Assembly (NCBI RefSeq): GCF_000002985.6
Contig: NC_003280.10
Location: forward strand, 6,444,501-6,508,500
Origin: Caenorhabditis elegans
Lineage: Eukaryota > Nematoda > Chromadorea > Rhabditida > Rhabditidae
Reading direction: 5' to 3'
DNA: 64,000 nucleotides
This document shows positions 1-12,356 of the stretch, in pieces. The position numbers and the translations under genes were made by a program. The notes under the pieces were generated by a model. It did not search any database and had not been told where the DNA came from. It was given only the letters and a program-made list of their open reading frames with translations. Numbering within the stretch: the stretch's first letter is position 1; each line of letters begins with the position of its first letter.

Positions 1-1
1 T

Positions 2-1634
2 GACGAGTCATCAGTTTGCCTGGGTGATGGTAAATTTGAAATAAATTATATTATTTTCAACATTCCATTTCCAGCAAGAGATACCCATTGTTGCTGTACT
101 TCATCAAGTTCACCCAAAATATGTGCTCCGGAGAAGCGAAAAATGGCCGAGTTGACACAATTATGGACAATGTCCCAAGTTTGGTGGCTAGTCTTTGGTC
201 ATGTTGGGCTCTCGTGTGTGGTTCTTCTGCTAGTCACATTCTATATGAAATCAGTGAAATATTTACCGAAATATAATATTGTGATACCAGAGGAGAGTAG
301 AATGACGACTATTTTATGGGCAAAGGTTGGGATTTAATGTATAGTTTATTCCAGAAAACATTTATTCAGTCACTATTCCTCCTTCTATCATTGGTAACCA
401 TATACTTTCCATTTCGAAAAGTTTGCATGAAACATCCAAAAGGAGTTTTCACAACACCACGGCACTTCTTGTATCAGGTAAAACGCCAGTAATCACAGGC
501 CAACCAAATTAATTTAGATTTTCGATGCTGGAATCGGTCCATCTTTATATTTCTCATTTCCCTTGATATTCTTCATTTTCGATTTTTCTTTATTCATTTA
601 TGTTGTAAGTTTTTTAATTCTAGTCCATTCCATATCTTTTAATTTTCAGAAAGATCGAAAGTATATCAACAAGTTTGGTGCACTCTTCCTTGCTATTTTC
701 AAGCTGATTACAGTCCCAATATTTGTTTATGAATGCTTTCTTTCTACAGTTTGTCTCTGGCACAAAGATCATGAACCTGGCTATTGTAGACTAAATGGAG
801 CAATTTGGCAGTTTATGGTATTCCGATAGCCTTATTCCAACATTGAACGAAACTTCTGATTCAGCTGTCACACTTCTTCATTTTGGTTTATCATATGTTG
901 CTTGTCATCCAAACATACCTGCTCAGTAAATTGAAGCCTAATATTGATCCAATTCCACGAATCAGCGAGGAGACCCCAAGCCAGGTGGCTCCAACTATTC
1001 TGAGTACTCAATCTGGTGAGACGAGAATCGAGAGCGAGTTTAATGAAATGACATATATCCATCCGAGAGTGAGAATGATTAAAGTGAAATATATTGCAAC
1101 ATTATTTTATTTTCAGCCATTCCATGTCCCACGGCTTGGATTGTCTATATTGAATGTGAAGAACAATAGGAACAATGATTGGTTGGCGTTGAGGTCTGCA
1201 GCGAAAATTATTCTGGTTATTTTAAATACAGTTCATTTTTTGTAGAGCTCTGTTGTCAACCACTGGCTTCTACAAGTTGTATCCATCGAAGTTTTTGATT
1301 CCTCCCGGCAAAGAAATTTCGGTGAAAACTACATCTAGAGCTACCAAAAACAGTCGAAATTTCAGATAGAAGTCGAGCAATGTACTAGAGCTGAATCTCC
1401 AACGTTGAATCACAATATTCTTATTGAATGGTGAATTCATAGTTCTCAATAATCTCTAATCCATTCTATTTCAGGTTTCCTCTTGACTCGACTCCACCAA
1501 CGGGTGACTTGCAACGTCTTTGGAGCAAACCATATTTGGTTCCACAATCGCATTGGCAATATTTCGTTCTTCCGGTTTATGTGGATGATTCGGTGACTTC
1601 TTATAGCCCTAGTCATGTGTCAAGTGTTGAATAA
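2..1634 (+). CDS. Multi-span membrane protein with C-terminal MSP domain (5' end outside window)
   Basis: Partial gene; the start lies upstream of the window. Exons by phase: 2-29, 75-325, 355-477, 518-604, 650-817, 865-1083 (or ending at 1068), 1117-1193, 1246-1321, 1366-1430, 1475-1634, ending TAA. The first part has about five hydrophobic segments, for example around WWLVFGHVG, FIQSLFLLLSLV, FSFPLIFFIFDF, LAIFKLITVPIF and LSHFFILVYHMLL. The last about 110 residues look like a major sperm protein (MSP) beta-sandwich: a PFHVPRLGLS start, LNVKNNRNNDW, then TTGFYKLYPSKFLIPPGKE and IEVEQC. MSP domains usually mediate protein contacts, including binding of FFAT-like motifs. Joining one to several membrane spans suggests a membrane-tethered adaptor; that function is inferred. 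AATAAA overlaps the stop. Two in-frame donors (1069 gtgag, 1084 gtgaa) leave five residues uncertain. I do not recognise a gene name. Confidence 0.75.
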
Positions 1635-1860
1635 ATTTTTTAATTATTAAATGTATATCAATACAACTGAAATGAGTTCAATTTTACACATGTTTTGAAA
1701 GATCTGAATTGAGAGTTTGAACGAATATGGCAAAAAAAGAAAATCACAGAATATAAACAAAATGTCACAATTTTAAATACAAAAGCTACGCGATAAAGCT
1801 ATGTAAGTTAATAGTCGTTAAAAGTCAGATGAATGAAGTAGAACCTTCACGATGGTTGTT

Positions 1861-4800
1861 TCAGTCGTCTCTGAAATAATTTGATAACATTTAAACTTTG
1901 AAATTATTAGAATTTTGTTACCTGAAAGATAGTAAGTCGTACATTATACTATCACAGGATACAACATCAAAGAAAGTCATTACAAGGTAAGAGTTTGTCA
2001 TTGCTTGTACTTGCTCCTGAAACTCATTTAATTTTTCATAACAAATTGATGATGGAACCAACCGTTATATAGCTCATGCTCAGAAGAAGCTGACCAACTC
2101 GAATAGCTGGATCCTCATCACCTCGTTCTTCAACTACTTTATGCAAGGCTTGAACTATTGTGTCTCGTTGCCGTGCACAAATTGCTCGTCCCTCCTCTAG
2201 TAACCGATAGTTACCTGAAACGAGAATTTTAAAACTTTACTGTAGATATTATTTACTTACTGATTTGCCAAATTATGAGAGCTTTCAGAAGTACGTATTC
2301 TTCAAATGAGACTTCTAGTCGAGCGAACGGAATTGCCAGATCGAAATATTGTTTTAGCTTCAGTGGCATTAGGGTTCTGCAAGATAACAATTTACTGAGA
2401 TTTAAAAAAGTTTAGCAAACTCACTTGTACTTTTCATGTTCTTGCGGGGTTTGAAACTCTGTTCCCGCGCCTGGCTCATCTCCACTTATTGGAATCGGAT
2501 TCATATTGATATAGTCACCATTGAAAAGTATTAGACGTTCTTTTTCTATTCCAACTCTGTAGAAAAACTGACTGAATCTAATTTTTGAACATTAAATACT
2601 CACTTATAGCTATAATAGGCAGATGCAAGCATTGAATCTACGGCGCAAGCCATTCGATAGACCACATTTTTGTCATTTTTGTGTAAAGCTTGAAACTCCG
2701 GAAATTGATTCACGTAATCAAGAATCATAACAAAGTCGTGCTTTACAAATCCGCAAAATGATTTATAGTTGAAAGGTTTCAGCTGATGATTTTCGTAGGG
2801 CTGAAAGAGAATATTGTGAGAAATGGATATGGTGCATTGAAAACTCACACATTCACAAGTTGTATCGAAAACATCTCTTATCTGAGTATCCGTGTACATT
2901 ATTTTCCTTCGATCATTCAATGAAGCTTCTGTTCTTACATAATGATCAACTAATTCGAAAATTTTATTTTCAACTTCAACGACTGGGTAGAACTGTACAT
3001 GTTGAATAAATCCTGCATGGCTGGTGCTTGCCTGGTGTATATCGAATGGAGGAGAATTGGAAAGCACACGTTGACAGTGCATACGGTCACCAGTTGCTGG
3101 AGTAAGAAGTATGGATGGAGTTGAACGGTGCAGTGGTGGAGGTGTTACTGTCATATCAAGTGGTTGAGAAGATGAAGGATCCGGTGAAAGGTATGACTCA
3201 GGAATCGTCATTTCATTAATCCCTGATTCCATTTTCGGGCTCGAATCTGAAACAACAAATGGTATTATTAAAGTATCGTCAGTCGGGATAGATACACTTA
3301 TAATACTCTAACATAACCGAATCTCATAAAAACTTTCCAAAAAGATTAAGAGTTTAAAAAACCTCAGTTTTGGTGAATTGCCAAATTTTCAAAAAATTGT
3401 AGAAATTGTTACAAGTTGGAACCCTGGAATTTTTCCAATTAAAACAATTAAAACGCTGTAAAAAAAAGGACTTGTAGATAAATATTTTTTTTGGTCAACT
3501 TCCAAAAACTGTGATAGATGAAAACTGAGTTTTGCCCACTTTTGACGGTAACTAAAAAATTTAAAAAATTTTTTGAAACGTTAAACTGTTATACTTAGGA
3601 ATTTTATTACCATAGGAGAGGGTTTAAAAAATTTCCCAGTCGAGGGCTTCAAAAATATTTTCGAAATAAATTAGAAACTAACCTTGAACATTTGTATATG
3701 TATTTACATACTCATCATACGAAGATTCAACATCGTCATCTTCCTTTTTCGATACAACCAATCCCTTGGAACGTCGTTTTGCAACTCTCGTCTCTTCTTT
3801 TCTCGCTTGCACCACTGCAAAACAACAAATTACTGTTTTTTGTACCTCGGACTTTTTGGCCAATTGAACATGTGACAAATGACCTTGTCAATGATCACTC
3901 ACGTTCTCTGCGCATTCCGGCATCTAAACATTTGATGAACCGACAGTGACGGCATATCATTCTGAGCTCGTAATGGGTTCTACACGGATTTGTGTCATCT
4001 CCAGTGCCAATGCATTCGTAAGTCATTGACATTGAAACACTTCTTCGGAAAAATGCTGCACATGCCTGAAAATATGCTCATTTATTAAATTTATTCCAAT
4101 TAAATTGTGAGAAACATGTTTCCGGAGGTATTAGTGATGCAAATTGTACTTTTCATTTTCTCTTTATTTAAACATAAAGCATGCAAAGTGTGATGTACGT
4201 TATCAACAACTTTTTCTATTTGTTCGTGGTTTTCAGTAAGATTATCATACAAAACTTGGTCAAAAGGAGCTAGTTTCTAAACAGGAACTGTACTGTGGTG
4301 TGTTCAAACATCCGATCAGATGAAGATCTTCTATTGTCATTCTAGCTACACTTAAGACTACAAAAACAAATAGTGTGAGACACATACCACAAATGGCCAC
4401 AAAAATAAGTGATGTTTCGTCGAAATACGCAGACGGAAAAAGAAAATACCTGACTACAATACACTTCTAGATAACACAGGATAACAATAAAAACACGTGG
4501 CGAGCATGTTACAAATTTTGGCACATTTTCAAAGCATAGTTATATTATTACGCCTTAAAATACTTTAGGACCTTTTTTCACAATTATCACTAATGAAACC
4601 AACGGTTTATCGGTGTTTTTAGAACAAAAATTCAAGTCTAGAAATGTTGATTTTACGAGTTTGAATGATAAAAAATATGATAAAAGTTTGAAATTACAGT
4701 ACTCTTCAAAGACGCACAACGTTTCGAATTTAACAAAAATATGTTGCGCTGAGGCAGGATACCGTGGGCCTGGGTAATAATGTCCGATGCAAATTCAATT

Positions 4801-5288
4801 GTTATCCAGAAAACAAAAAATGTATATTGTACAACAACAACGAAAGTACAACACTTGTAAAAACAAAAAATGTTCATTTTTTCGGAGTAGTGCTAATTAA
4901 TAATTGATACGAGAAATATTTTTTTCTTGATCATATTGCTTACCTTACAAGAACGACCTCCAAAATGTAGAGTATTGGCAGTGGGAGATGAACAGACATG
5001 ACAACTTCGACTGTCAGTTAATGGAGATGGCATTCCACGTGGAGATGTTGAAGCTTTATTTACAATCTCTGGGAGATGATTCGATTCCGGTGGAGGTGAT
5101 GAAGATCCCTCTTTCCAAATGCAGAAGTCAATATCGAATGATGGTTGGAATCCAAGATCGTAAGATGGAGATGATCCTAACGAATCACCAACGTCCAGAG
5201 ACTCAGGAGATGGTGGTACGTCTTCAAAAGTATTTTTGAATAAATCGGTAGGTGGATAGAAATATTCATAGAGAAGGTCCGTAGACAT
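1861..5288 (-). CDS. nhr-22: Nuclear hormone receptor NHR-22
   Basis: Ten exons, about 579 aa: 5288-4944, 4065-3903, 3814-3683, 3246-2849, 2800-2604, 2556-2425, 2376-2261, 2214-2063, 2016-1922, 1870-1861. The last exon holds only 10 coding bases. A Ser/Pro/acid-rich N-terminus leads into a two-zinc DNA-binding domain: CHVC, a P-box region with CKACAAFFRRS, then ICRHCRFIKC. A basic hinge with RVAKRRSKG and a long Pro/Ser linker follow, then a helical ligand-binding-type domain (EEYVLLKALIIWQIS to MYDLLSF). It is a nuclear DNA-binding factor of the expanded nematode supplementary NHR group; the ligand is unknown. The exon break at SCK|ACAAFF lies inside the P-box region. The 2.2-kb first exon to upstream gene gap probably holds the promoter. 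The gene is convergent with the MSP-domain gene, with stops 226 bp apart. The name rests on memory of K06A1.4 and on its neighbours. Confidence 0.88.
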
Positions 5289-6662
5289 ATTTGATTAAAG
5301 TGAAAATGAATGGAGGTGTGCGGCAATGGTAGAGAGTAAGAAAAAGAGAAGAGAGAGGTTAGAGAGAGAAAGGACCGAACAAGGTTAGTACTGATAAGAA
5401 CAGAATTGGGGGAAAATGAAGAAGAGAGAAAGGTGGGAAGAGGCTAATTGGAGGAGATGAGAAATTGGCTGGACAAAGGGGAGAAGATATTAATATATGG
5501 ATTTATTTATTTGTTACGGCAAGAGATAGAAAATTGATTCATTAATTTTAAAGAAATGTGAGTTTTAAATTTGCAATTCACTGAATTAATATTTTCAAAT
5601 ATATGTATGAATAAAAAGTCTGTGGTTTGAAAATAATGCAAAACTATTTTCAATTAAATTTCGCCTATTTATAGTCACTGGAACGGAAACTTCATTCTGT
5701 CTAATCGAAAACGTGATGGGAAAATTTCAAATTATCACATTGAACTTATGGTTTTTCAAAAAATTTAAATACTCAAGTTTTGAATATTTCACACAAATAT
5801 ATATAAAAATAATAGAGAGAATAAAGATTTACGTTCGTTATAGAATTAGAGAGAAACGTGCGAGAACAAGAGATCGCCGACAGTGGCAGAGATTGCGGAA
5901 AAGGTGGATGTAAGAGAATTAGAGATAAAAGAAAATGTAAGTATATTAATACGAAAGAAAAAACAACTAAGCTGTCTGCGACTCATTGAGAGTACTAATC
6001 TTTTGAACCCTGGAAGATATGTAAAATACTGCTTCAGAAAACTGGCCGAATTGTTTTCAGAAATTGACATCTTTTCACAAGTTTATATGAAAATATTTTC
6101 CTGGCAATGCAGAATAATCAGAAATCATTAATATTTGAAATATACTTTTTTTAATAAACTTTTTTCAAATTCAGATCGAAAGGAGCAAATTTTTTTCAAT
6201 GACGAAGAATTAGGACTATTCATCGGCAAAAAATATCATCATGCTGCGGGAACAGAAATTATTAATTTCCTGTATTCTTGTCATCATTTTGAACTGATTT
6301 TCATAGGTTAGCATCAGAAACTATAGAAAATTTAAGAAAACTCGAATGTTTCCAAACGACTGTCAGTCAGCCAACCAGGTGAAATGATAAGAAAATGTGC
6401 ATTTTATGTTCATAGAATACAAGGGATAGGTGGTGATAACACAGAATTTGTAATATTCAGGCATTTTTTGAGGATTACCGGTTTAAATTAAAATGTATAA
6501 ATATCATACAATTTTTTTCTATTTCAAACGAATGTTCATAATGAAAAATCTGAAAGAAAACATGAAAAACGCGGGTAAAACTATTTTTTTAAAAATGGAT
6601 ATGCACATTTATAACACAGATGATGATTCTGTACAATTATATTCAATTTCATACATTGAAGA
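5289..6662. other. Intergenic: nhr-22 5' flank and possible orphan exons
   Basis: 5290-5480 is purine-rich on the plus strand (GAGA/AAGAG tracts), directly upstream of nhr-22, and probably contains its promoter. Around 5870-6690 several stretches look like exons on the plus strand; they are listed separately with low confidence. No RNA gene was recognised. Confidence 0.5.
5825..6500 (+). pseudogene. Possible orphan gene or decayed gene, exon-like blocks
   Basis: Exon-like blocks on the plus strand: an open stretch ending at 5936 before a good gtaagtata donor; a block from 6174 after tttcaaattcag that reads KEQIFFNDEELG and KKYHHAAGTEI to about 6306 before gttag; a short block after ctatag at about 6328 ending before gtgaaatg; and a block from 6462 after tattcag (AFFEDYRFK). 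The second block looks clearly protein-like. The blocks join only in a frame with no upstream ATG that I could find, and stops follow soon after. I do not recognise the protein. It could be a nematode orphan, an old pseudogene, or chance. Confidence 0.25.
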
Positions 6663-8888
6663 TCATCTCCAGAGTGTACAAGTCTTCTGACGATCACAAG
6701 CTAGAAGACCTCGGCCTGACGGATTCCATGCCAGAGACATTATTTGAGCCGAACTGAAAAAAAAACATTTTTGAGAGCAGAATTGGGGCATTGTACTCTG
6801 GAAGCGGATTTAATTTCCCAAGTTTTCGATTTTCATTCAAAATTACGGTATCTCGAAACGATAATTTTTTATTAAATACATATTCATCTTTTAAGAGTAC
6901 TGTAACTTTAAACGCTTGTTGCTGCCATATTTTTTTACATTTTTTCAAAGTTTTTATTTAAGTGTAGTTTTATCGAAAGATTTAGAAATTAAAATTCCGC
7001 AGTACTCTTTAAAGGCGCACGCCTTTTCGCAATTAACTGAAATATATCGTGTCGAGGGCAGGTGCTGTACCTTTGGAACTAAAATCGCTAACTTTTGCGT
7101 CTGGCTAATGATGGTAACAAAAATTCTATATTCTATAATATCACATTTTTGATTAATTCTAACAAAAAATTTTGAAACATTTTTGAAACACTTTTTTGTA
7201 ATATCGTTTCTTAATTTCACTCACTCTGATCTCGCAGTTTTCACAACTTTTTCCAACTTTGTGGTTTTTGTATTCCAAATGAAAACAGACGAATTCGAAG
7301 ATCCAGCCAGCACATATTCTCCCGTAGATGAAAAGATTGCTCTCGTACTATCACAGCTAGTTTTATACTGTTCTGCTGAGTAGAGATGAATAATTCCATA
7401 GTTGCGAACATCGATCAAGGAAAGTGTATCATCTCGTGATGAAGCAAGAACTTGAAGACCATCCATCGAGATATCAAGAGAGCTGACTTTTTGTCCGAGT
7501 TCTACTGAATACGTTGCATCTGAAGAGCGTGCATCCCAGAACCGAACCTGAAAATATAAAAAGTTAAACCATAAATCGTTTGTACACATTAATAATTACC
7601 TTTTTATCAAAATGGGAAGAAATGAAGCTGGATTGAGAAACACCACATTTAGCAACAATATCAAATACTGTGGATCCAACAAGATATGATTTGAGACAAC
7701 GAATACTACTGATATCCCAATTCTTGATTGTACGATCCGCAGATCCAGATATGACATTGTGTGACTGGAATAATCTGAAAACCAGAAAAAATATACCTAA
7801 AACTTTATGCGAAAAGAAATTACCTTGCAGATGAAACCTTATCCGTATGGCCAGAAAACGTACTCAATAGTCTTTGCGAATCAATATTCCATAATCTGCA
7901 TGTTTTATCGTTACTGGAAGCAAGACATACATGCCGTTGACTGTCGTAATCCAAACGATTAACTGGTCCCAGACAGCCAGAAAGAGTTGAAACTTTTGAA
8001 GCATCCGTCTTATTTGGCGAAACTCTCCAAATTTGAACTTTTGAATCACTTCCAGCTGTCGCAAATGTATCATCAGACATCCATTCAACATCATGAACTT
8101 CTCCATCGTGTGTAGACAATTTGAACTTAACTTCTGATGGTAAGACGTCGGTCATCATAAACTCATCTAAAGTTTCGGGAGATGTACCAAATGCTGAAGA
8201 TGCTCGCTCGTCACCTAAATTTAAATCAGCCGTAGCTTTTGCAATCTGTTCTCTGATTCGCATCTGTGCGCGTTCTTCTTGCAAAGCTATTTCAGCATTC
8301 ATAAATTCCGCAGACTTTTCCTGTAGTTCACGTATTCTGTTTAATAACTGAAATCGTTCGTTATCTAGCTGCGTTTTCTTCTCGGTAAGATAATTGCAAG
8401 TTGCAACAAGAGATACTCTTTCAGTGTTTATCACAGAATTTTCTTCTTTCAATTCGGCCAACTCGTTCTGTAAAAAATAATTATGGTACATACAGCTCAG
8501 TGAAGAACAACTTTACCTCTAATACAGTCATTTTTTTTACAATAGCATCGGTTTCTATTCTCAATTTATCTCTCTGTGAGGAAACCAGAGAATAACGAGA
8601 TTCACTGTCAGCCAACTTTCTATTTGCATCAATAAGGTCCTGATCATTTTTACTTTTCATTCTGTATACATTTGCCATTTCTTCTTTCATAACAGCTAAT
8701 CGATCGTTTACATTTCCTTTAAAGTGCTCATCGTTTACAGAAACAGATCTCGATCGGTGTGATTGTTGCAATTGTTCATCCAATAACGAATAATTTTTGA
8801 ACATGTCTTTCACACATCTTTGCTGGCGTTCTCGTTTGCACAATCGATTCAGTATTTCCAAGCGAAAGGAAGTCCGATTGTCGGTCAT
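6663..8888 (-). CDS. atg-16.1: Autophagy protein ATG-16.1 (coiled coil plus seven WD repeats)
   Basis: Five exons, about 534 aa: 8888-8517, 8467-7824, 7774-7600, 7547-7225, 6753-6663. The N-terminus (about residues 7-30, EILNRLCKRERQQR) matches the ATG5-binding helix of ATG16. A long coiled coil follows to about residue 200 (ENELAELKEEN, NERFQLLNRIREL), then seven WD blades, including HDVEWMSDD, NDKTCRLWNI, ADRTIKNWDI, VRFWDARSS and FIWNTKTTKL. The seventh blade (MSLAWNPSGRG...TCTLW) lies in the last exon and would be missed if the stop at 7221 were used. ATG16 scaffolds ATG12-ATG5 to lipidate LGG/ATG8 on autophagosome membranes. A tttcag 4 bases before the ATG fits SL1 trans-splicing. The last intron carries a palindromic repeat element (6845-7070). 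The name is from memory (K06A1.5). Confidence 0.9.
6845..7070. repeat. Palindromic dispersed repeat, copy 1 (in atg-16.1 last intron)
   Basis: Imperfect inverted repeat. The left arm has an acggtatctcgaaacga-like end and aagagtactgtaac; the right arm has gcagtactctttaaaggcgcacgcc and cgtgtcgagggcaggtgctgtac. The same core words recur in the copies at 42.5, 50.0 and 57.9 kb. It is probably a non-autonomous element; the class was not determined. Confidence 0.7.
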
Positions 8889-10447
8889 CCTCTGAAAGAC
8901 AACTATTACTCGAGAGAAAAAAAAGTTTCATAAAAATCTTATCGTTTCATACGACTTAATGAATATATGAACATAAAAGCAAATGCAGGTTTAAATCGAT
9001 ATGAATAAAAAACCTATTGCACATGTCTTGCAAGAAACATATGCACCATGTGTGCCCTTGACGCATTTTGCGATGCAATGCGTACGAGAAACGCGCCAAC
9101 CCTAGACCACTTTGAGAGGGAGGGGAAGGATAGAGTAATCCCGCGAAATTAATCTTGTTTTAAAGATTTGAATAATTAACTGGAGAACATAGAAGATATT
9201 AGAAATGGCATATTGAAATTGCTGTCAACAAATTAAACTGGGTATATTCAGATGGTACTTATGGTATTGTCACACTTGAAATAGAATGTAAACATAGGTT
9301 TACAGGTTTATTAACAAAGTTGAAGCTTAAACCTGTGGGATTTGCAGGACTTGAAGGTACCAAGAAGTCTGGAGTCAGTGTCCTATGTTTCAAGTAGATA
9401 ACTAGCATCAACTAGTATGGTATGTTCTAGTTCATCAACTTATTGGTTTTTTATTGGGTTTTCAAAAAAAGCAAACACAAACATTGACAGGAGCCCGGAA
9501 AACGCAATTTCGAAATGAATTCTAGGTTAACAACCATTTGTAGCATAAATTTCATTTTGATACTACCAACGGTTTTGAAATTAAGAGACAATAGATTTTT
9601 TGGTTTTGAAAAACAGCAGCCTTGAGTATGCGAAGTTGTACTGTGAATTGTTCACAGAATGAATATACTTCATGTTTAAATTGCGCTTTAAATCTTACAA
9701 TTATAGTATCCGTAATAAAAAGTTAAGTAGCGAGCAGAAACTCTGGCATAGACTTCAACTCCTCCAGTTTTTTTTTTAATTTTTCTCCAATTTCCTGCCT
9801 ATTTTGGCATATATTGAACAGTGTTGCCTACAGTAAAATAATCTATGTTTTCAGGAATACTGCGACTCATTCTGCCCAAATATTTACTTTTATATTCTGA
9901 ACAAAAATAGGTTTCTTCTTTCTTCTGTCCATATTTTCCAATAAGCTTTCCTCTGTTTAGAGTTACAGTAATCCTAAGTGGCAAGTGATGGAGTAAATCC
10001 GATGCTCTCTCATGCTCATCATAAGCTCTCACATTTAATAAAATTCATTTTCCCGCCCTATGTCCACCTCCTCCTTCATTTGATTTTCTACCCATCATTC
10101 ATTCTGCTCACTACTTTTAAGTTAGAAGAATATTCTACTTTTTAATTTTGATTTTTTGTTTATTGTTCAGCTATGAAAGTTTGATGAGAAACTATCAGAT
10201 AATCAAGTTTCACTTCATCAAATAAATTTCATTCTAGGGTTATATTTTATGTGCTTTTGTGTCTTAATTTCATCTGTTGGGTCACATTTTTTGAAAAATG
10301 TAAACGGAAACACCGAAACAAAAATAAATAGTCAAGATACAGTCAAAAGATTCAAACATTCTTGATCAGAAATTTTACAATTTTCTTAATTTTTCTGGTT
10401 TGAAAATGTGTTAACACTCTTGTTACTTTGGCATCCTTCACTTTTAG
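8889..10447. other. Divergent intergenic region between atg-16.1 and aptf-1
   Basis: About 1.5 kb between two divergently transcribed genes, so it should hold both promoters. 9000-9130 is locally GC-richer than its surroundings and contains several CpG words (gcgatgcaatgcgtacg, aacgcgcc). A 77-codon minus-strand ORF at 9799-10032 is listed separately. An upstream aptf-1 exon was looked for here and not found with confidence. Confidence 0.5.
9799..10032 (-). CDS. Small unassigned ORF, 77 codons
   Basis: An uninterrupted ATG-to-stop frame in the atg-16.1/aptf-1 interval. The product would be hydrophilic and basic (DEHERASDLLHHLP, GKLIGKYGQKKEE), with no signal peptide or membrane span. There is no clear trans-splice acceptor or TATA signal just upstream, and no family was recognised. 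It may be a chance ORF; it is kept because its composition is less skewed than the other non-genic ORFs nearby. Confidence 0.2.
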   Translation of the reverse strand: MRAYDEHERASDLLHHLPLRITVTLNRGKLIGKYGQKKEETYFCSEYKSKYLGRMSRSIPENIDYFTVGNTVQYMPK

Positions 10448-11940
10448 ACCCAAAAAAATGCAGATACTGCAGAATGTTCAACCGTAAACTCATGGAATGT
10501 TCTGATGACGAATTCGTTCGTGGATCTCAATGTGACGAAGAAGATGAAGAAGAGCAACAACGACAATCTTCCCAAAGACCACCATTTGTAGGCTCCGCCC
10601 TTTTTATTCCTCTTCAGTATATTTTATTTTTGCAGTACGAGAATATGCGCACATTTGCTCCTTCCCATATGCATATCTCGTGTCATTATGATATACCGTA
10701 TCCTCCACATCTTATTCAACCTCCAGTTTGTGGAGTCAGCACTTTTACATATGCAAGAGAGTTTCCAGTGAGCAATTCACAACAGTTCTTCAATGTTACT
10801 CCCCCACAACAACAGCAACAACAAGGGACTGGAGGAAGTGGAGAGGAAGATTACTGTATTCCTAAATCAGAAGATAGAGATCACTCATCTAATTACAGTA
10901 TAAAATCCTATAAAATCTTAAGTACTGTATGTTAATATTAAGGTCAAGTTGCCACAAAACAGGATCGTCCATTCGTTTTCTTTGCTTCTGACTGTCAATC
11001 TCCCCTTGAAATTGTTGGTGAAGTCTACTGCACTGTTCCAGGACGCACAAGTCTCTTAAGCTCTACAACTAAATATCGGGTTACTGTAGCAGAAATACAA
11101 AGACGCATCAGCCCGCCAGAATGCTTAAATGCGTCTCTTCTTGGTGGTATTTTGAGAAAGTAAGAAAGAAGAATAATAAATAATAGTAATAAGTTGTGAG
11201 GTTGCAGGGCTAAGTCAAAGGACGGTGGGAAAACATTGAGGGATTCTCTCAAGAAACTTGGTTTGACTCTTCCTGCTGGTAGAAGGAAGCAAGCAAATGT
11301 TACAGCTTGGACGGCTTTAGTTGAAGGTTTGTTAAGAGTTTTGGGGAATGGGGTAGGGTTGGTGACGATATAAATTCTTAGGTCCTTAAAATTACAATTC
11401 CAACTAATACTTACCAAAATGTCTCTTTAAGAATCCTGAATTTAAGTTCTATTAACGCTCCATAACGCTCGTACTTGTCATGTAAATTTGTTGAATTCCA
11501 GAAGAAGCAATTCACATGGCAAAAGAGTTTGCTCTCGTATGTGAAAAGGAATTTCATTCCCGAGAAATTGGAATCTACTTGACAAAAACCTCTCTAGCAA
11601 TCGATCCGGACGTTGTAAAGCGGAGAACTGCACTGGAAATGAGCAGGAAAGTTGTTGGAGAGCTCGCTGAACTTCTCTCCTGTGACCGTACACCTCTTAC
11701 TCCATATTTTCCTAGAAATATGCTTCCGATTGATCCTTCTGTACAACAGCATTTATCACATTTTACGCTGGTACTGTTAAAATTCAAAATTAGCGAATCC
11801 ATAAAACATTTTTTAATTTCCAGATGACTCATGGTTTCGGAAACGTGGCAATGAGTGCAGTACTGGAATCAGTTAAGTTAATGATTGATGAAAGTATCAA
11901 GTATATTGATCGATGTTGTTCTCAAAATGTCTGGAGATAA
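10448..11940 (+). CDS. aptf-1: AP-2 family transcription factor APTF-1
   Basis: Exons 10448-10587, 10636-10897, 10943-11159, 11208-11326, 11502-11770, 11824-11940 (TAA). The first in-frame ATG is at 10474, giving 365 aa, but the frame is open back to a ttttag acceptor at 10447, so an upstream exon may add residues. The N-terminal third is acidic, then Pro/Gln-rich (a QQQQQQ run), as in AP-2 activation regions. The conserved DNA-binding and helix-span-helix part runs from [16 protein letters not shown] through [42 protein letters not shown] and [10 protein letters not shown] to the end at CSQNVWR. From general knowledge, APTF-1 acts in the RIS sleep neuron. The intron 10588-10635 is 48 nt, in frame and stop-free, so retention would only add 16 residues. 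AATAAA lies near 12026. The name is from memory (K06A1.1). Confidence 0.9.
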
Positions 11941-12356
11941 TTACGCTTTGTCTTCTTGTTGAATACTTTTTTGATTGTCTCAAGCATGTATGTAAACCAC
12001 AAAATTAATATAAATTCGCAATCAATAAAATAAATTTATCACAAAAATCATTCGGTTGTAATATACAATGTACGACGCTTTTCCAATGACTCTGGAAAGT
12101 TAAAAAATTCAAGAATTTTTAAATAAAGATTTCAGAAAAAAAAAACCAGAAAAAATCCACTACGAGATCTCGATGTAAAATAATTTTGATTATAAATCAT
12201 TTCACCTAAAAAATGAGCCAATTGCTGAAATTTTTAACAATCTTCGGCAATTGATTTGAACAAAAAGTTAAAAATTTAAAAAAACTTGGGAAATATCAAA
12301 ATACAATCAGATTTAGCACATGAAAAAATGGCAAAATAAAAGTGTTTCTTGTAATC
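11941..12356. other. Convergent 3' region between aptf-1 and dgk-5
   Basis: About 415 bp of AT-rich sequence between convergent stop codons. It contains AATAAA signals for the plus-strand gene near 12026 and nothing else recognisable. Confidence 0.6.
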
